Shown here: positions 26,498 through 36,134 of the stretch, in pieces
Layout: each line of letters begins with the position of its first letter
Position numbering within the stretch: the first letter of the stretch is position 1
NCBI GenBank assembly: GCA_964439935.1
Contig: CAYTPW010000002.1
Span: forward strand, 124,001 to 188,000
Direction of reading: 5' to 3'
DNA: 64,000 nt
DNA from: JABMQW01 sp964439935
GTDB taxonomy: Bacteria; Fidelibacterota; Marinisomatia; Marinisomatales; TCS56
Program-made: the position numbers and the translations under genes
Notes under the pieces: generated by a model
The model's database searches: none
The model's input: only the letters and a program-made list of their open reading frames with translations
What the model was told of the DNA's origin: nothing

Positions 26498-26872
26498 CTA
26501 GAACTCAGAACCCTTCCGTATAATTTGTTGAGTGGTGTCAATCACCTTAAATACTTTTTCATCTTTTTTCGCCATCCGGTAACGCTCCCGTGCCAGGCGT
26601 TCAATATACTCAAAATCATTTTCCAGTCGTTGCTTTTTTCCTTCTAGCTTAATCCGTTCGGTTCGGAGTTGCTGAATCTCTTTTTTAATTTGCTCCCGCT
26701 CACTGCGGACGCGGTATAACTGGTATAGACCATGATCGCCAAAGAAAAATATTATTAAAAGAATTAGCGCGCCAATCATCAGTATACCACGTATGATACG
26801 CTGTTGTTTATCGCTGTCATTCTGACTGAACGGTCGTGCCGGGCTGCGTTTGTATCTCCGCCTTCTGGCCAT
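26498..26872 (-). CDS. FtsB/DivIC-like septum formation initiator
   Basis: 124 residues. A basic cytoplasmic N-terminus (ARRRRYKRSPARPF) is followed by one membrane helix (about 29-46, ILMIGALILLIIFFFGDHG) and a coiled coil (about 55-90, REQIKKEIQQLRTERIKLEG). The short C-terminus has ERLARERYRMAKKDEKVF, the ending typical of FtsB/DivIC. These single-pass proteins form the FtsQBL complex that activates septal peptidoglycan synthesis. The gene directly follows enolase, sharing one base with its stop region, a gene order (eno-ftsB) known from many bacteria, including E. coli-type chromosomes nearby. Confidence 0.88.
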   Translation of the reverse strand: MARRRRYKRSPARPFSQNDSDKQQRIIRGILMIGALILLIIFFFGDHGLYQLYRVRSEREQIKKEIQQLRTERIKLEGKKQRLENDFEYIERLARERYRMAKKDEKVFKVIDTTQQIIRKGSEF

Positions 26873-28158
26873 TAGTTCTTACCCAGAATCTCCCGTCCCG
26901 GGAAATGGGCCTTAGGCCCAAGTGATTCCTCGATCCGTAGCAATTGGTTATATTTACATATCCGGTCCGTACGCGAAGCGGAACCGGTCTTGATCTGCCC
27001 CGCGCTGGTGGCAACGGCGAAATCGGCGATAAAAGTATCTTCTGTTTCACCAGAACGATGCGAAATGACCACGCCCATGCCGTTTGCCCGTGCCAGATCG
27101 ATAGCCGCTAATGTTTCGGTGACCGAGCCGATCTGATTCAGTTTGATCAGGATTGAATTGATCGACCTTTCATCGATGGCCCGCTGCAGCCGATTGATAT
27201 TGGTTACCGTCAGATCGTCCCCGACAATTTGAATCCTGGAACCAAGTTCACCATTCATGATTTTCCAACCTGCCCAGTCATCTTCCGCCAGCCCGTCTTC
27301 AATTGATATTATGGGGTATTTATCCACCAGCCTTTTCAGATATACAACCATTTCCTCTGAACTCAGGCGGCGGTTTTCAGAAGCGAGATAGTATTGCCCA
27401 GCTTCGTAAAATTCACTGGCGGCCAAATCCAGGGCGATGAACAGATCCCGCCCTATTTTATAGCCGGTATTAGTCGCTGCCTCCAAAATAACCTCGATCG
27501 CCTCTTCGTTACTACGCAGATTGGGTGCAAAGCCACCTTCATCCCCAACGGCTGTATTAAGGCCCTTGGATTTAAGAACCTGTTTTAATTGGTGGAAAGT
27601 TTCCGTTCCCATGCGCAGGGCGGCAGAAAATGATTCCGCCCCAACTGGATAGATCATGAATTCCTGGATGTCAACATTATTGTCAGCGTGACTACCGCCA
27701 TTCAAGATGTTCATCATTGGAATCGGCAACAGGGGCGCACGACCAGCGGATAAATATTCAAACAGGGATGTTTTTTGACTGGCTGCGGCCGCCCGTGCAA
27801 CCGCCATGGATACCCCCAGGATGGCATTGGCACCCAATCTGGATTTATTGGCTGTGCCATCCAACTCGATCATGGTATTATCCAAATCGGTTTGTTTCAA
27901 AGCTGGTAATCCCTGTACCTGGCTGGCGATAATAGTATTTACATTAGCCACCGCCCGCGTAACACCCTTCCCAAGAAAACGGATTTTATCACCGTCCCGC
28001 AATTCAACGGCTTCATGCTCACCAGTTGACGCTCCAGATGGTACGGCTGCCCGCCCGAAACTGCCATCGCTAAGGACGACCTCAACTTCAACGGTAGGAT
28101 TACCGCGGGAATCCAATATTTCTCTGGCATGAACGCCGGTGATTAATACGTCTGACAT
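26872..28158 (-). CDS. eno: Enolase
   Basis: 428 residues when started at the ATG at 28158, which has a ribosome site (GGAG) 7 bases upstream; a TTG 12 bases earlier is in frame but has no site of its own. The N-terminal AREILDSRGNPTVEVEV and the catalytic barrel motifs VGDEGGFAPN, SIEDGLAEDDW, GDDLTVTN, ILIKLNQIGSVTE and VISHRSGETEDT are all present, so the Mg2+ ligands and the catalytic Lys/Glu residues look intact. It converts 2-phosphoglycerate to phosphoenolpyruvate in glycolysis. The length matches the family. ftsB follows immediately. Confidence 0.97.
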   Translation of the reverse strand: MSDVLITGVHAREILDSRGNPTVEVEVVLSDGSFGRAAVPSGASTGEHEAVELRDGDKIRFLGKGVTRAVANVNTIIASQVQGLPALKQTDLDNTMIELDGTANKSRLGANAILGVSMAVARAAAASQKTSLFEYLSAGRAPLLPIPMMNILNGGSHADNNVDIQEFMIYPVGAESFSAALRMGTETFHQLKQVLKSKGLNTAVGDEGGFAPNLRSNEEAIEVILEAATNTGYKIGRDLFIALDLAASEFYEAGQYYLASENRRLSSEEMVVYLKRLVDKYPIISIEDGLAEDDWAGWKIMNGELGSRIQIVGDDLTVTNINRLQRAIDERSINSILIKLNQIGSVTETLAAIDLARANGMGVVISHRSGETEDTFIADFAVATSAGQIKTGSASRTDRICKYNQLLRIEESLGPKAHFPGREILGKN

Positions 28159-28265
28159 TATTTTCTCCAAATGATTAAGCGTGAATTTAATCCGCAGGTG
28201 GATTTATCGGCAATTTGGAACTATGGATTGCTTGACGATTGTCAACCCAGTAATTTCATGGCGAT

Positions 28266-29246
28266 ATGTCGATTTCTATCCAGCGCTTTAATCGGGAATT
28301 TTCAAAACAATGGGATACAATGGTCTGGGGAGCCAATAATGGGACGTTATTCCATACCAGGCGCTTTTTCAGTTACCATCCTTCGGATCGTTTTATTGAC
28401 CACAGCCTGGTCTTTTATAAAAAAGACCATCCTTTTGTTCTATTTCCGGCAGCGGAAGTGCTCGAGCACGGCCGACGCTGTTTGATTTCCCATCGCGGTG
28501 CTTCATTCGGTTCTTTTGTTGTGCCGGAGGATCTTTCATTTGCCGATTCTTATGCTCTGGTAAAGAGTTTGATCGATTATTGTCGCCAAAATGCTATTTG
28601 GGGGATTCGTTTGACACTACCGCCGACTATCTACAACCGACGCCTCTCCAATTATATTGATTTCGCCCTGATTCAACAGGGCTTCAATTATTGCAGGCGC
28701 GAAGTTTCCAGTATCTTGTTTCTGGAAAAGAATATTGAATTAAATTTGAAGAAATTTCGCTCATCCCATCGCCGGGCGGTAAACAAGGCCACCAAGTCCG
28801 GAGTGACCATTTGTCAAACGGATGATTATCATTCCTTTTATGAAATTCTTAAAAACAATCTGAAAATCCGCCATGGTGTCCAACCAACCCATACCCTGAA
28901 CGAGTTACTAAAGTTAAAAGAATTGTTTCCGGATCGAATCAATCTGTTCGGAGCCTATGTCAACGATATAATGATCGCAGGAGTGGTGAATTTCATTGTT
29001 AACAGCGATGTTGTCCTGGCTTTTTATATCAGTCATGATGAGGAATTCCAGGAATACCGTGCCGTTAATCTGCTGTTTTACACAATCTTTAAATGGGCGA
29101 TTAGCGCGGGCTACAAGGTTTTTGATTTTGGTATTTTCACGGTCAGGGAGGAACCGAATTTGGGATTGGCACGCTTTAAAGAGAATTTCGGTGCCAGTGG
29201 AATCTTCCGGGATACGCTTGAATTAAATATTGAACCCCAATCATAA
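28266..29246 (+). CDS. FemAB-like GNAT-fold aminoacyl/acyl transferase
   Basis: 326 residues. The fold is that of two GNAT-like halves found in FemABX and related (Acetyltransf_6) proteins: RGASFGSFVVPEDLSFADSY (about 77-96), KKFRSSHRRAVNKATKSGVT (about 160-179) and VLAFYISHDEEFQEYRAVN (about 243-261), ending DFGIFTVREEPNLGLARFK. Known members attach amino acids to peptidoglycan or act as sugar N-acyltransferases in glycan clusters. Here it begins a run of flippase and glycosyltransferase genes, so N-acylation of an amino sugar in a surface glycan is a reasonable inference. It is divergent from enolase and lacks a strong ribosome site. Confidence 0.75.
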   Translation: MSISIQRFNREFSKQWDTMVWGANNGTLFHTRRFFSYHPSDRFIDHSLVFYKKDHPFVLFPAAEVLEHGRRCLISHRGASFGSFVVPEDLSFADSYALVKSLIDYCRQNAIWGIRLTLPPTIYNRRLSNYIDFALIQQGFNYCRREVSSILFLEKNIELNLKKFRSSHRRAVNKATKSGVTICQTDDYHSFYEILKNNLKIRHGVQPTHTLNELLKLKELFPDRINLFGAYVNDIMIAGVVNFIVNSDVVLAFYISHDEEFQEYRAVNLLFYTIFKWAISAGYKVFDFGIFTVREEPNLGLARFKENFGASGIFRDTLELNIEPQS

Positions 29247-29329
29247 AGCCACCAAGCACAGCGAATAATGGAAAACAGATCAACTGAGTGGTCTTTGCAC
29301 TTCCGGTAATTGCTCACCGATGACTAATT

Positions 29330-30778
29330 ATGAGTTCCCGGATTAAAGCATTATCATTGCAGACCCTGATTTACGGCAGCGGTCATATCCTGGCGCGGCT
29401 GGTTACCTTCCTGCTGCTGCCTTTGTACACCAATGTTTTTTCGCCGGACGAATATGCCGTAGTATCCCTGGCTTACCTGTTTATGGGATTTATGGCGGTG
29501 GTACTGCATTATGGGCTGGATGCTGCCCTGATGAAGCATTATATTCCCGCTGGTACTGAAAACCGCAAACGGTTCCTGACCAGCGCCTACCTGTCATTTG
29601 TTATAAGCTCGGTTGCATTTGCAATCGTAATGATCATTCTACGCCGCCAGCTATCGGTGGTACTGCTGGGGATCTATTCACCGAAGTATATTTCCTATAT
29701 TGGCTTGATTCTCATGCTGGATATTCTCTGGTCGGTACCGATGCTGCTACTGCGGTCGGAGGAGAAGCCACTGGTTTTCATCACCTTCAGTCTGCTGAAT
29801 GTGATCCTTTCCCTGGGTTTGAATCTGTTACTGGTCCTGAAATTCCGGCTGGGTGTGGATGGTGTGCTGATCAGCAATCTATGGACTTCCCTGATCATAT
29901 TCTTTTTAACCTTGCCGGTGGTGATTCGTCGGATTGATCTGCGGTTAATAGCATTGCGCACCTGGAAACAGCTGCTGCGCTTCGGTCTGCCATTCTTGCC
30001 ATCGGGAATCTTTGCCATGATCATGGAAATGACCGGCCGCTACCTGTTGAAATTCATGACCGATATGGAGACAGTCGGGATTTACAGCGCCGGTTATAAG
30101 CTGGGCATGCTGATGCTACTGGTGGTGATGGGTTTTAATATGGCCTGGCAGCCCTTCTTCCTGCGCGAAGGTGACAGTCCCGCAAAGCGCAAACTGTATG
30201 CCCGGGTTGCCTCCTATGTCCTGGCATTGCTGGGTTTGGTTTGGATATTCCTGCTCCTGTGGGCCAGCAGAATTGTGCGTTTTCCACTAGGAGGAACAAC
30301 ATTTTATGGCTCCGAATTCTGGTCATCGACAACAATTGTACCCCTAATCGCCCTGGGTTACCTGTTTCATGCTTTTTACCTGCTGCAGTTACCGGGACCA
30401 TTTCTGACTGAAAAGTCGCACTGGGTGGCTTACACCCGTGGGGCTGGTGCCCTGGCTACGATCATATTAAATTTGATTTTAATACCCCTCTGGGGCGCAA
30501 TTGGTGCTGCGGTTGCCATGGTCGCGGCGTTTTGCATTATCAGCATTTTCATGTATTTCGTTAATCGTAAAATTTATAGCATTCCGTATGAATGGGGGCG
30601 AATTCTGCGGGTTGTAATTGTCATGTTGATTATAACGGTGCTTAATGCCAGTTTAGAGCAGCGCTGGTATATCGACGCAGCCCTGACAATTGCATATCCG
30701 GTTCTGTTGATTATTTCGGGCTTTGTTAAATCCAGCGAATGGAGTCGATTAAAGGATATATTGTTTAAGCATTCTTGA
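29330..30778 (+). CDS. Wzx-type oligosaccharide flippase (MOP superfamily)
   Basis: 482 residues with twelve or more hydrophobic segments evenly spread along the chain. The N-terminus, LQTLIYGSGHILARLVTFLLLPLYT (split at 11-35), and the segment FGLPFLPSGIFAMIMEMTGRYLL (split near 223-245) are characteristic of the polysaccharide biosynthesis protein/MATE-like flippases. They move undecaprenyl-diphosphate-linked glycans across the inner membrane. The neighbours are a FemAB-like enzyme and four glycosyltransferases. No wzy polymerase or initiating sugar-phosphate transferase is visible here, so the pathway must be completed elsewhere. Confidence 0.88.
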   Translation: MSSRIKALSLQTLIYGSGHILARLVTFLLLPLYTNVFSPDEYAVVSLAYLFMGFMAVVLHYGLDAALMKHYIPAGTENRKRFLTSAYLSFVISSVAFAIVMIILRRQLSVVLLGIYSPKYISYIGLILMLDILWSVPMLLLRSEEKPLVFITFSLLNVILSLGLNLLLVLKFRLGVDGVLISNLWTSLIIFFLTLPVVIRRIDLRLIALRTWKQLLRFGLPFLPSGIFAMIMEMTGRYLLKFMTDMETVGIYSAGYKLGMLMLLVVMGFNMAWQPFFLREGDSPAKRKLYARVASYVLALLGLVWIFLLLWASRIVRFPLGGTTFYGSEFWSSTTIVPLIALGYLFHAFYLLQLPGPFLTEKSHWVAYTRGAGALATIILNLILIPLWGAIGAAVAMVAAFCIISIFMYFVNRKIYSIPYEWGRILRVVIVMLIITVLNASLEQRWYIDAALTIAYPVLLIISGFVKSSEWSRLKDILFKHS

Positions 30779-30827
30779 TCGTATAAATCTTCCGCGAACC
30801 TGAACTATATACAGGGGGAACAACGGG

Positions 30828-31988
30828 TTAAATATTATTCAATAAATCCGTGTATTGAATACAGTAATTTGCAGTGCCAAAGCGTTCAATGGTGGTCTGG
30901 CGGATGTGAACCGGATCGAAATTTTGGTATTCATCGATCATCCGTTCCAGGCCATGCTGAATTGCCACTGGATCGTCCTTATCCACCAGCAGTCCGGTTG
31001 CATCATTGATGATGTCCTCCGGTCCGCCACAACGCGTGGCAATAACCGGTAAACCACAGGCCAGCGCTTCGATCAGGGCCACGCCAAACGTTTCTACGGT
31101 ACTGGTTAGCACCAGTGCATGACAACGGTGTAGAATCCGAAGCAGGTCCGCCTGGGGTTGGTATCCCGCCAGCGTAATCTGCTGTTCCAGTTGACGGTAT
31201 TTTATTAATTTTTTTAAGCGATTTCTTTCCGGGCCATCGCCAATGATAACTAGATGAGTGTTGGGTCGGATAAATTGTAATTGGGCAAATGCTTTGATTA
31301 ATAGATCGATGCGTTTTTCCGGTCTGAACAAGGCAGTGGTCACAAATGTGAATATTGAAGGGTCGACAGCTTTAAGCCCGGGACGGAAGATATCGGTGTC
31401 AACCGGATTGGCAATAATCTGAATTTTTTCTGCGATCAGTGGAAAATTCAGTGCAATGCCCTTTTTCAGTGCTGAGCTGGTAGCGATGATACGTGCCGCC
31501 GAGCGGTATGTTTTATTGATCGCATTATACTGAAGAGCTGTAAAGCTGCCCAGGGTTAAAAATTCTTTCAGGTGTTCGCTTACCACAAATGGAATTCGCT
31601 CTTGGTTCAGACGATCAGCCAGAGCGGCCCCGGCCCATAAACTTGAATTAATAATTACCGCATCAGGTTTTCCCTGCTCGCTTAGCGCCAGATCCCACAG
31701 ACGTAATAGTTGCCGGCGATAAAAATAAAAAAAGCGCCGCTGAATGGTCGGCCAGGGATTGACAGTCTCGAATCGGTAAGTGATTAATCCGTTCTCATTT
31801 TCAGGATTGGTGAGCTGCCGTTTATAGCGTTTATAACGAAAATAATGTCGCAAACTATGAATGTGGGTAGAGATAACAGTTATTTCATGCCCACTGATTT
31901 GCAGTATCCGGGCTCGATCGGCGAAAAAACTACCGCTTTCAGGCTGAAGTTTGGTGGGATACCAGGAAGGGACGATAAACAATTTCAT
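30828..31988 (-). CDS. Family 4 (GT-B) glycosyltransferase
   Basis: 386 residues. The N-terminal domain opens with MKLFIVPSWYPTKLQPESGS and the C-terminal domain has VTTALFRPEKRIDLLIKAF (about 217-235), LVIIGDGPERNRLKKL and TVETFGVALIEALACGLPVI (about 300-319). The last is the E-x7-E region that binds the nucleotide sugar. These are marks of retaining GT4 enzymes that build surface polysaccharide or lipid-linked glycans on the cytosolic face of the membrane. It is the only gene of the cluster on the minus strand, convergent with the flippase and divergent from the next glycosyltransferase. Sugar specificity is unknown. Confidence 0.9.
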   Translation of the reverse strand: MKLFIVPSWYPTKLQPESGSFFADRARILQISGHEITVISTHIHSLRHYFRYKRYKRQLTNPENENGLITYRFETVNPWPTIQRRFFYFYRRQLLRLWDLALSEQGKPDAVIINSSLWAGAALADRLNQERIPFVVSEHLKEFLTLGSFTALQYNAINKTYRSAARIIATSSALKKGIALNFPLIAEKIQIIANPVDTDIFRPGLKAVDPSIFTFVTTALFRPEKRIDLLIKAFAQLQFIRPNTHLVIIGDGPERNRLKKLIKYRQLEQQITLAGYQPQADLLRILHRCHALVLTSTVETFGVALIEALACGLPVIATRCGGPEDIINDATGLLVDKDDPVAIQHGLERMIDEYQNFDPVHIRQTTIERFGTANYCIQYTDLLNNI

Positions 31989-32112
31989 AATATATTTGTC
32001 TTAATCCGCATCAGATTTTATTCCCTGTTCTGATCATTCGGTGATAAATTACTTAATCACGCTACGAACCCACAAAATATTTATCGAATAAAAACCTGCC
32101 AATACTATTGCA

Positions 32113-33216
32113 ATGAAATCCCCTAATCACTGCCACCTGACCATTCAAACCTACATTGCCGGTGGCAGGATTGTTAAGGAGGCGCGGGAGCTGGCTGTGA
32201 GCGGCACCCAGATAATTATCGCCCCGGGTGATGGTGGTACGATCAACCAAGCCGGGATCCGGATTGTCAGTTATCGTTATAAACCGCCATTAATGCGCGT
32301 ATTCGCCTGTTATTTGATTGCCTTAAAATTGCGTGCCCGGGTCTATCATCTACATGATCCGGAGCTGCTGATCCTGGGCTGGTGCTTTCGATTGTTTACC
32401 AGCGCTGCTGTAATATATGACGCTCATCGACCCACTTTTCATTATTTCCTGTGGAAGTTCGGACCGACCAACACCAAGCTTAGATTTAAGGCATCAATAT
32501 TAAAATTAATCGAGATGATTGGTGTAATCTTTATTGACGGTCTGATCGTTGCTGCCCCCCAGTCTTTGAAGGGAATCGGTCGATTTTGTCCTCGAAAAAT
32601 TATTGTTCGGGATTATCCCGATGTGGTCCAACCGGAAGAACGGTCTTACAGTGGATCTGCCGGGAACCTTATTTACCGTGGTTTGATAGAGAAACGGGCT
32701 GATTTAAATTTGATTCTGGAAACTTTTTTCCAGGTACAGCTGACATTACCGGAGACAACTCTAATACTGGCAAGCCCGGTACCGGACGGCTTTGATCCGG
32801 TGCTGATTGGGCGGTTGAAAGAGATTAAACTGGTTGATCAGGTAATCATTGCCGATAAAACGGCCTGGAAACATAGCAGTACACAATGGTCTATTGGGCT
32901 GGCCACTCCTAATAGAGACGATTTTTTTCAGCGCAGCGAGCAACCGGAAATTTATGAATATCTGACAAACGGCATTCCGGTAATCTGTGGCCGATCCAGG
33001 TTTACGGAGCAGATTGTGGCAGAAAATGAAACCGGCATCGTAATGGAAAAATTAGATCCATTGAAATTGAGTGAAACAACAATCAAATTATTCAGCGATA
33101 AGCGCCTGCTGACTCAAATGAGCAAGAATGCCCGACAGCTTAATAACCAGAGATTCAGCTGGAATGCCAATGGGATTGAACTAAATAAATTTATCGATAG
33201 TATGTTTCCAAGATGA
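32113..33216 (+). CDS. GT4-like glycosyltransferase
   Basis: 367 residues. The N-terminal part contains YIAGGRIVKEARELAVSG and VYHLHDPELLILGW (about 77-90), a pattern typical of GT4-like enzymes that begin with a nucleotide-sugar Rossmann domain. The C-terminal half has LIYRGLIEKRADLNLILETF (about 190-209), KIYEY-like EQPEIYEYLTNGIPVICGRS (near 276-295) and AENETGIVMEKLDP. It starts a three-gene unit in which consecutive genes overlap by 4 bases (ATGA), so the three transferases probably assemble one glycan in sequence. Donor and acceptor cannot be inferred. Confidence 0.82.
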   Translation: MKSPNHCHLTIQTYIAGGRIVKEARELAVSGTQIIIAPGDGGTINQAGIRIVSYRYKPPLMRVFACYLIALKLRARVYHLHDPELLILGWCFRLFTSAAVIYDAHRPTFHYFLWKFGPTNTKLRFKASILKLIEMIGVIFIDGLIVAAPQSLKGIGRFCPRKIIVRDYPDVVQPEERSYSGSAGNLIYRGLIEKRADLNLILETFFQVQLTLPETTLILASPVPDGFDPVLIGRLKEIKLVDQVIIADKTAWKHSSTQWSIGLATPNRDDFFQRSEQPEIYEYLTNGIPVICGRSRFTEQIVAENETGIVMEKLDPLKLSETTIKLFSDKRLLTQMSKNARQLNNQRFSWNANGIELNKFIDSMFPR

Positions 33217-34298
33217 AAATACTATATATTGCACCGGAAAACACTGTAGGGACACTTAACCTATGGGTGAAAGCACATGAGTCTCGGGGTAATTCTTGCC
33301 AGTTTGTTACTCTATATCCAGCCAAACATGACTATGATCCGGGCCTGTGCCTGAACCTGCCGCTGGTAAAATCCAATCGATTCTACCTGTCAGCACGTCA
33401 CCGTTATTACCAGCTTTTCCGAGGTGCAGCAGGCGACTATGCCGAAAATACCGGTTATCCGCCGCTATGGAAACCTAATTTCTGGCTGGAGCAGCAGTAT
33501 TTTCGATTGCGGGACTGGATCTGGCATTTCAAAATTGAACCGGCGATTGCGCGGCATGGATTACTCGATTACGATATTATTCACCTGGAATGGGGGCTGG
33601 AATTTTATCGTGATGGACGCTTTGCCCGCCGTCTGCATGAACTTGGCAAGCCAATCGTCTGTACCTACCATGGCCAGGATCTGCGTACCAGGGGTGTGAT
33701 CCCCGCTATTGATTCCATAAGCGGATTGAACATTACCAGTGAGTTGGATTTATTGAGCAAACATCCCGACCTGCAATATTTGTTTTTACCGTTCGATACC
33801 AGTCAAGTCGAACCAAATTTTGAATTACACGATCCGATCCGAATCTGTCATAGTCCCACCGATCGCTATTACAAAGGTAGTGAAACAATCATTCGGGCCT
33901 GCGAAGAGCTTAGCCGCAAGGAGGGCATTGAGTTTATACTTATTGAGAATAAGCCATTTGACGAAGCACGGGCCTTAAAGCAAGATTGCGATATACTGGT
34001 TGACCAGGTGCACAACCGCGGAGGGTGGGGTTACGGAATGAATTCTGTGGAAGCGCTAAGTATGGGTCTCTGCTGTGCTACCGAATTGGTCCAGCAGTAT
34101 GTCGACTTTATTCCGGATCATCCGTTCGTCAATATAAATCGAGCTACGATCTATGATAAATTAAACAAACTGGTCCATAACCATGACCGATTGCTGAACT
34201 ATAAACGCCGCGCCCGGGAATGGGTAGTAAAATACCACGATCTCCATAACACGGCTGCTGTATTGTATGGTTATTATCGGGAACGGGGCTGGTTATGA
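33213..34298 (+). CDS. Putative GT-B glycosyltransferase
   Basis: 361 residues, overlapping both neighbours by 4 bases. The N-terminus MKILYIAPENTVGTLNLWVKA and a middle DYDIIHLEWGLEFYRD segment (split, about 118-133) are consistent with a GT-B enzyme. Further on are CTYHGQDLRTRGVIPAIDS (about 150-168), HSPTDRYYKGSETIIRACEE (about 213-232) and MNSVEALSMGLCCATE (about 275-290). The last has the acidic E-x-x-x-x-G style donor site but is less conserved than in the previous gene, so the family is a little divergent. It is assigned to surface-glycan assembly by context. Confidence 0.75.
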   Translation: MKILYIAPENTVGTLNLWVKAHESRGNSCQFVTLYPAKHDYDPGLCLNLPLVKSNRFYLSARHRYYQLFRGAAGDYAENTGYPPLWKPNFWLEQQYFRLRDWIWHFKIEPAIARHGLLDYDIIHLEWGLEFYRDGRFARRLHELGKPIVCTYHGQDLRTRGVIPAIDSISGLNITSELDLLSKHPDLQYLFLPFDTSQVEPNFELHDPIRICHSPTDRYYKGSETIIRACEELSRKEGIEFILIENKPFDEARALKQDCDILVDQVHNRGGWGYGMNSVEALSMGLCCATELVQQYVDFIPDHPFVNINRATIYDKLNKLVHNHDRLLNYKRRAREWVVKYHDLHNTAAVLYGYYRERGWL

Positions 34299-35200
34299 CT
34301 GAATTACCAAGCATCAGCATTGTTGTTCCTTATTATAACCAGGAGCAAATTGTCGAACAGAGTGTCCGGTCACTTTTAGATCAGGATTATCCACGGGAAT
34401 TGATCAATTTCTATTTTATCGACGATGGATCGACTGATCGGACCGCAGATATATTGCAATTATTCAGTGCTGAACAGGGCGTCCAGCTGATTACATTTGA
34501 AAATAACCGTGGTCGATCTGCCTCCCGTAATGCCGGGATTACCGCCGGGGATTCAGTTTTAGTTGGTTTTCTCGATGGCGATATGACAGTTGAGTCGAGC
34601 TGGCTGCGTTTACTGGTTGAATTAATCAATGAGGATGTGGTGGGAGCTATGGGTGATAGTCGCCTGCCGGCGGGAACCACTCCTAACCGCCTGGACCGCT
34701 ATTTTTATAGTTTTTACCGGGGCGCACGACAGGTGGGTGAAAATTGGCCGCTGCATTTTCGCTGGTTCCTGTTTAATAATGCCCTGCTCAGGCGCGACGC
34801 TCTAGCCCAAATCGGTTATTTTGATGAAACATTTACAACCTATGGCGGCGAAGATACTGACCTGGCCATTCGTTTATGGCAGGCTTATCCCGCTGGCTTG
34901 CGGTTTTCAATGAGAGCTGTCAGTTACCATCATCATCGTCGAACTGTGGCTACTTTCTGCCAGGCCATGCAGGGCTATGGTTATGAAAATTTACCACGAC
35001 TGCTGGAGCGTTACCCGGCTCACGCCAAAGAAATGGCAGGCAACCTGATCTGGACGCTTAAAGGAAGATTAATATTCAATAGATTTGTTCGTGGTCTGGT
35101 GGCGGGGCTGTTTCATTTATTGCCGCTGCCGGTTTTTGTGCGCTATCTGGTTGTAGAATCGGTAATCCGCGGAGCCCGCCAGGCTGGACGATCAGAATAA
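34295..35200 (+). CDS. Family 2 (GT-A) glycosyltransferase
   Basis: 301 residues. The N-terminal GT-A domain has SISIVVPYYNQEQIVEQSVR (6-25), FIDDGSTDRTADIL (about 40-53), NRGRSASRNAGI and a VGFLDGDMTVESSWL stretch (about 90-104) that contains the metal-binding D-x-D motif. An EDTDLAIRLW segment (about 189-198) is the ED-x-D-type catalytic region. The C-terminal part has a hydrophobic amphipathic stretch (about 262-290) that may lie along the inner membrane. Family 2 enzymes are inverting transferases. It ends the three-gene overlapping unit; the downstream gap of about 110 bases precedes a barrel gene. Confidence 0.9.
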   Translation: MTELPSISIVVPYYNQEQIVEQSVRSLLDQDYPRELINFYFIDDGSTDRTADILQLFSAEQGVQLITFENNRGRSASRNAGITAGDSVLVGFLDGDMTVESSWLRLLVELINEDVVGAMGDSRLPAGTTPNRLDRYFYSFYRGARQVGENWPLHFRWFLFNNALLRRDALAQIGYFDETFTTYGGEDTDLAIRLWQAYPAGLRFSMRAVSYHHHRRTVATFCQAMQGYGYENLPRLLERYPAHAKEMAGNLIWTLKGRLIFNRFVRGLVAGLFHLLPLPVFVRYLVVESVIRGARQAGRSE

Positions 35201-35309
35201 TTAGCTTAATTGATTAATACCTGAGTCCGGCCGATACCGGATTTGCATTATCCGGTTGCAAACTGTAACTTATAACGATTATAGTTCGATTTAAATAGGG
35301 TTATAGCTG

Positions 35310-36134
35310 ATGCTTAAAACTGTAAATTATGTGTTTTTATTAATATTAATTGGATATTCCCGCCTGCCGGGAGCCTTTGAGATCCATGCATCCGGGAGCC
35401 CGCCAATTCCCTTTACCAATGCTCTTTGTGTCGGTACCCCCCTGCTCAGCGGCCAGCTTTCTTCCGAACTGTTCCGCGACAGGTATACGCGTGCCAGTTT
35501 CGCCGCTGGCTGGAGAAATCAATTTGGTCTATCAGAAATGAATTGTTACACCGGGCAGGCTGTTTGGTATGGGCATAATTGGCAGATCGGCCTGGGTGGT
35601 TCTGTCTTTGGTACGACGACTTTATATCGCGAGCAGGTTTCAGAAGCAGCCGTTCTTTTCACCATCAATGACCATCTGACCATTGGGAGTGGCTTGAGTC
35701 ACTATCTGATTAGTATGAAAAATTATGGCTCGGTGACCAGTTATGGTGGCAATATGGCCTGGTCGCTCCGCCCTGATGAGAAAATCTGCTGGATAACCTA
35801 TCTGCACAATGTAATTATATTTGGTTCACCGGATATGTCGGCGGATATGCCCAGGGTTGTCAGTACAGCTGTTTATTTCCGGGCTGGTGATGATCTGGTA
35901 GCTAGCTGTAAATGGGAACAGGATTCGGCCTATTCAGGTCGTCTTGGATTTGGAGTGGCCTGGCGGATTTTTCCCTGGTTTTCTATATTGGCAGGCTATT
36001 CTGCGCAGCCGGCCCAAATTCAGGCTGGTTTTGGATTTAATACTAAAAGGTTAAATATTGGCTATAACGCCATCACCCATCAGCAGCTTGGTGTGTCGCA
36101 GTTTATTGCTGTTGGTTTTAATCTGGCCCGCTGA
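35310..36134 (+). CDS. Putative outer-membrane beta-barrel protein (PorQ-like)
   Basis: 274 residues. A hydrophobic N-terminal segment (about 6-20) looks like a signal peptide, and the body alternates beta strands with Gly/Ser/Asn turns and ends in VGFNLAR. The opening SGSPPIPFTNALCVGTPLLS and RTRASFAAG-like strand (DRYTRASFAAGWRNQFG) resemble the PorQ/PorV opening in general shape, but I am not confident of family membership. The next gene begins inside its last 77 bases at most, so the two are translationally coupled. Function is unknown; a structural or transport role in the outer membrane fits the context. Confidence 0.6.
   Translation: MLKTVNYVFLLILIGYSRLPGAFEIHASGSPPIPFTNALCVGTPLLSGQLSSELFRDRYTRASFAAGWRNQFGLSEMNCYTGQAVWYGHNWQIGLGGSVFGTTTLYREQVSEAAVLFTINDHLTIGSGLSHYLISMKNYGSVTSYGGNMAWSLRPDEKICWITYLHNVIIFGSPDMSADMPRVVSTAVYFRAGDDLVASCKWEQDSAYSGRLGFGVAWRIFPWFSILAGYSAQPAQIQAGFGFNTKRLNIGYNAITHQQLGVSQFIAVGFNLAR

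Noticed and set aside
28171..28485. Plus-strand frame of 104 codons before and across the FemAB-like start
   Set aside because: It overlaps the FemAB-like gene in another frame, has no ribosome site and no recognisable domain.
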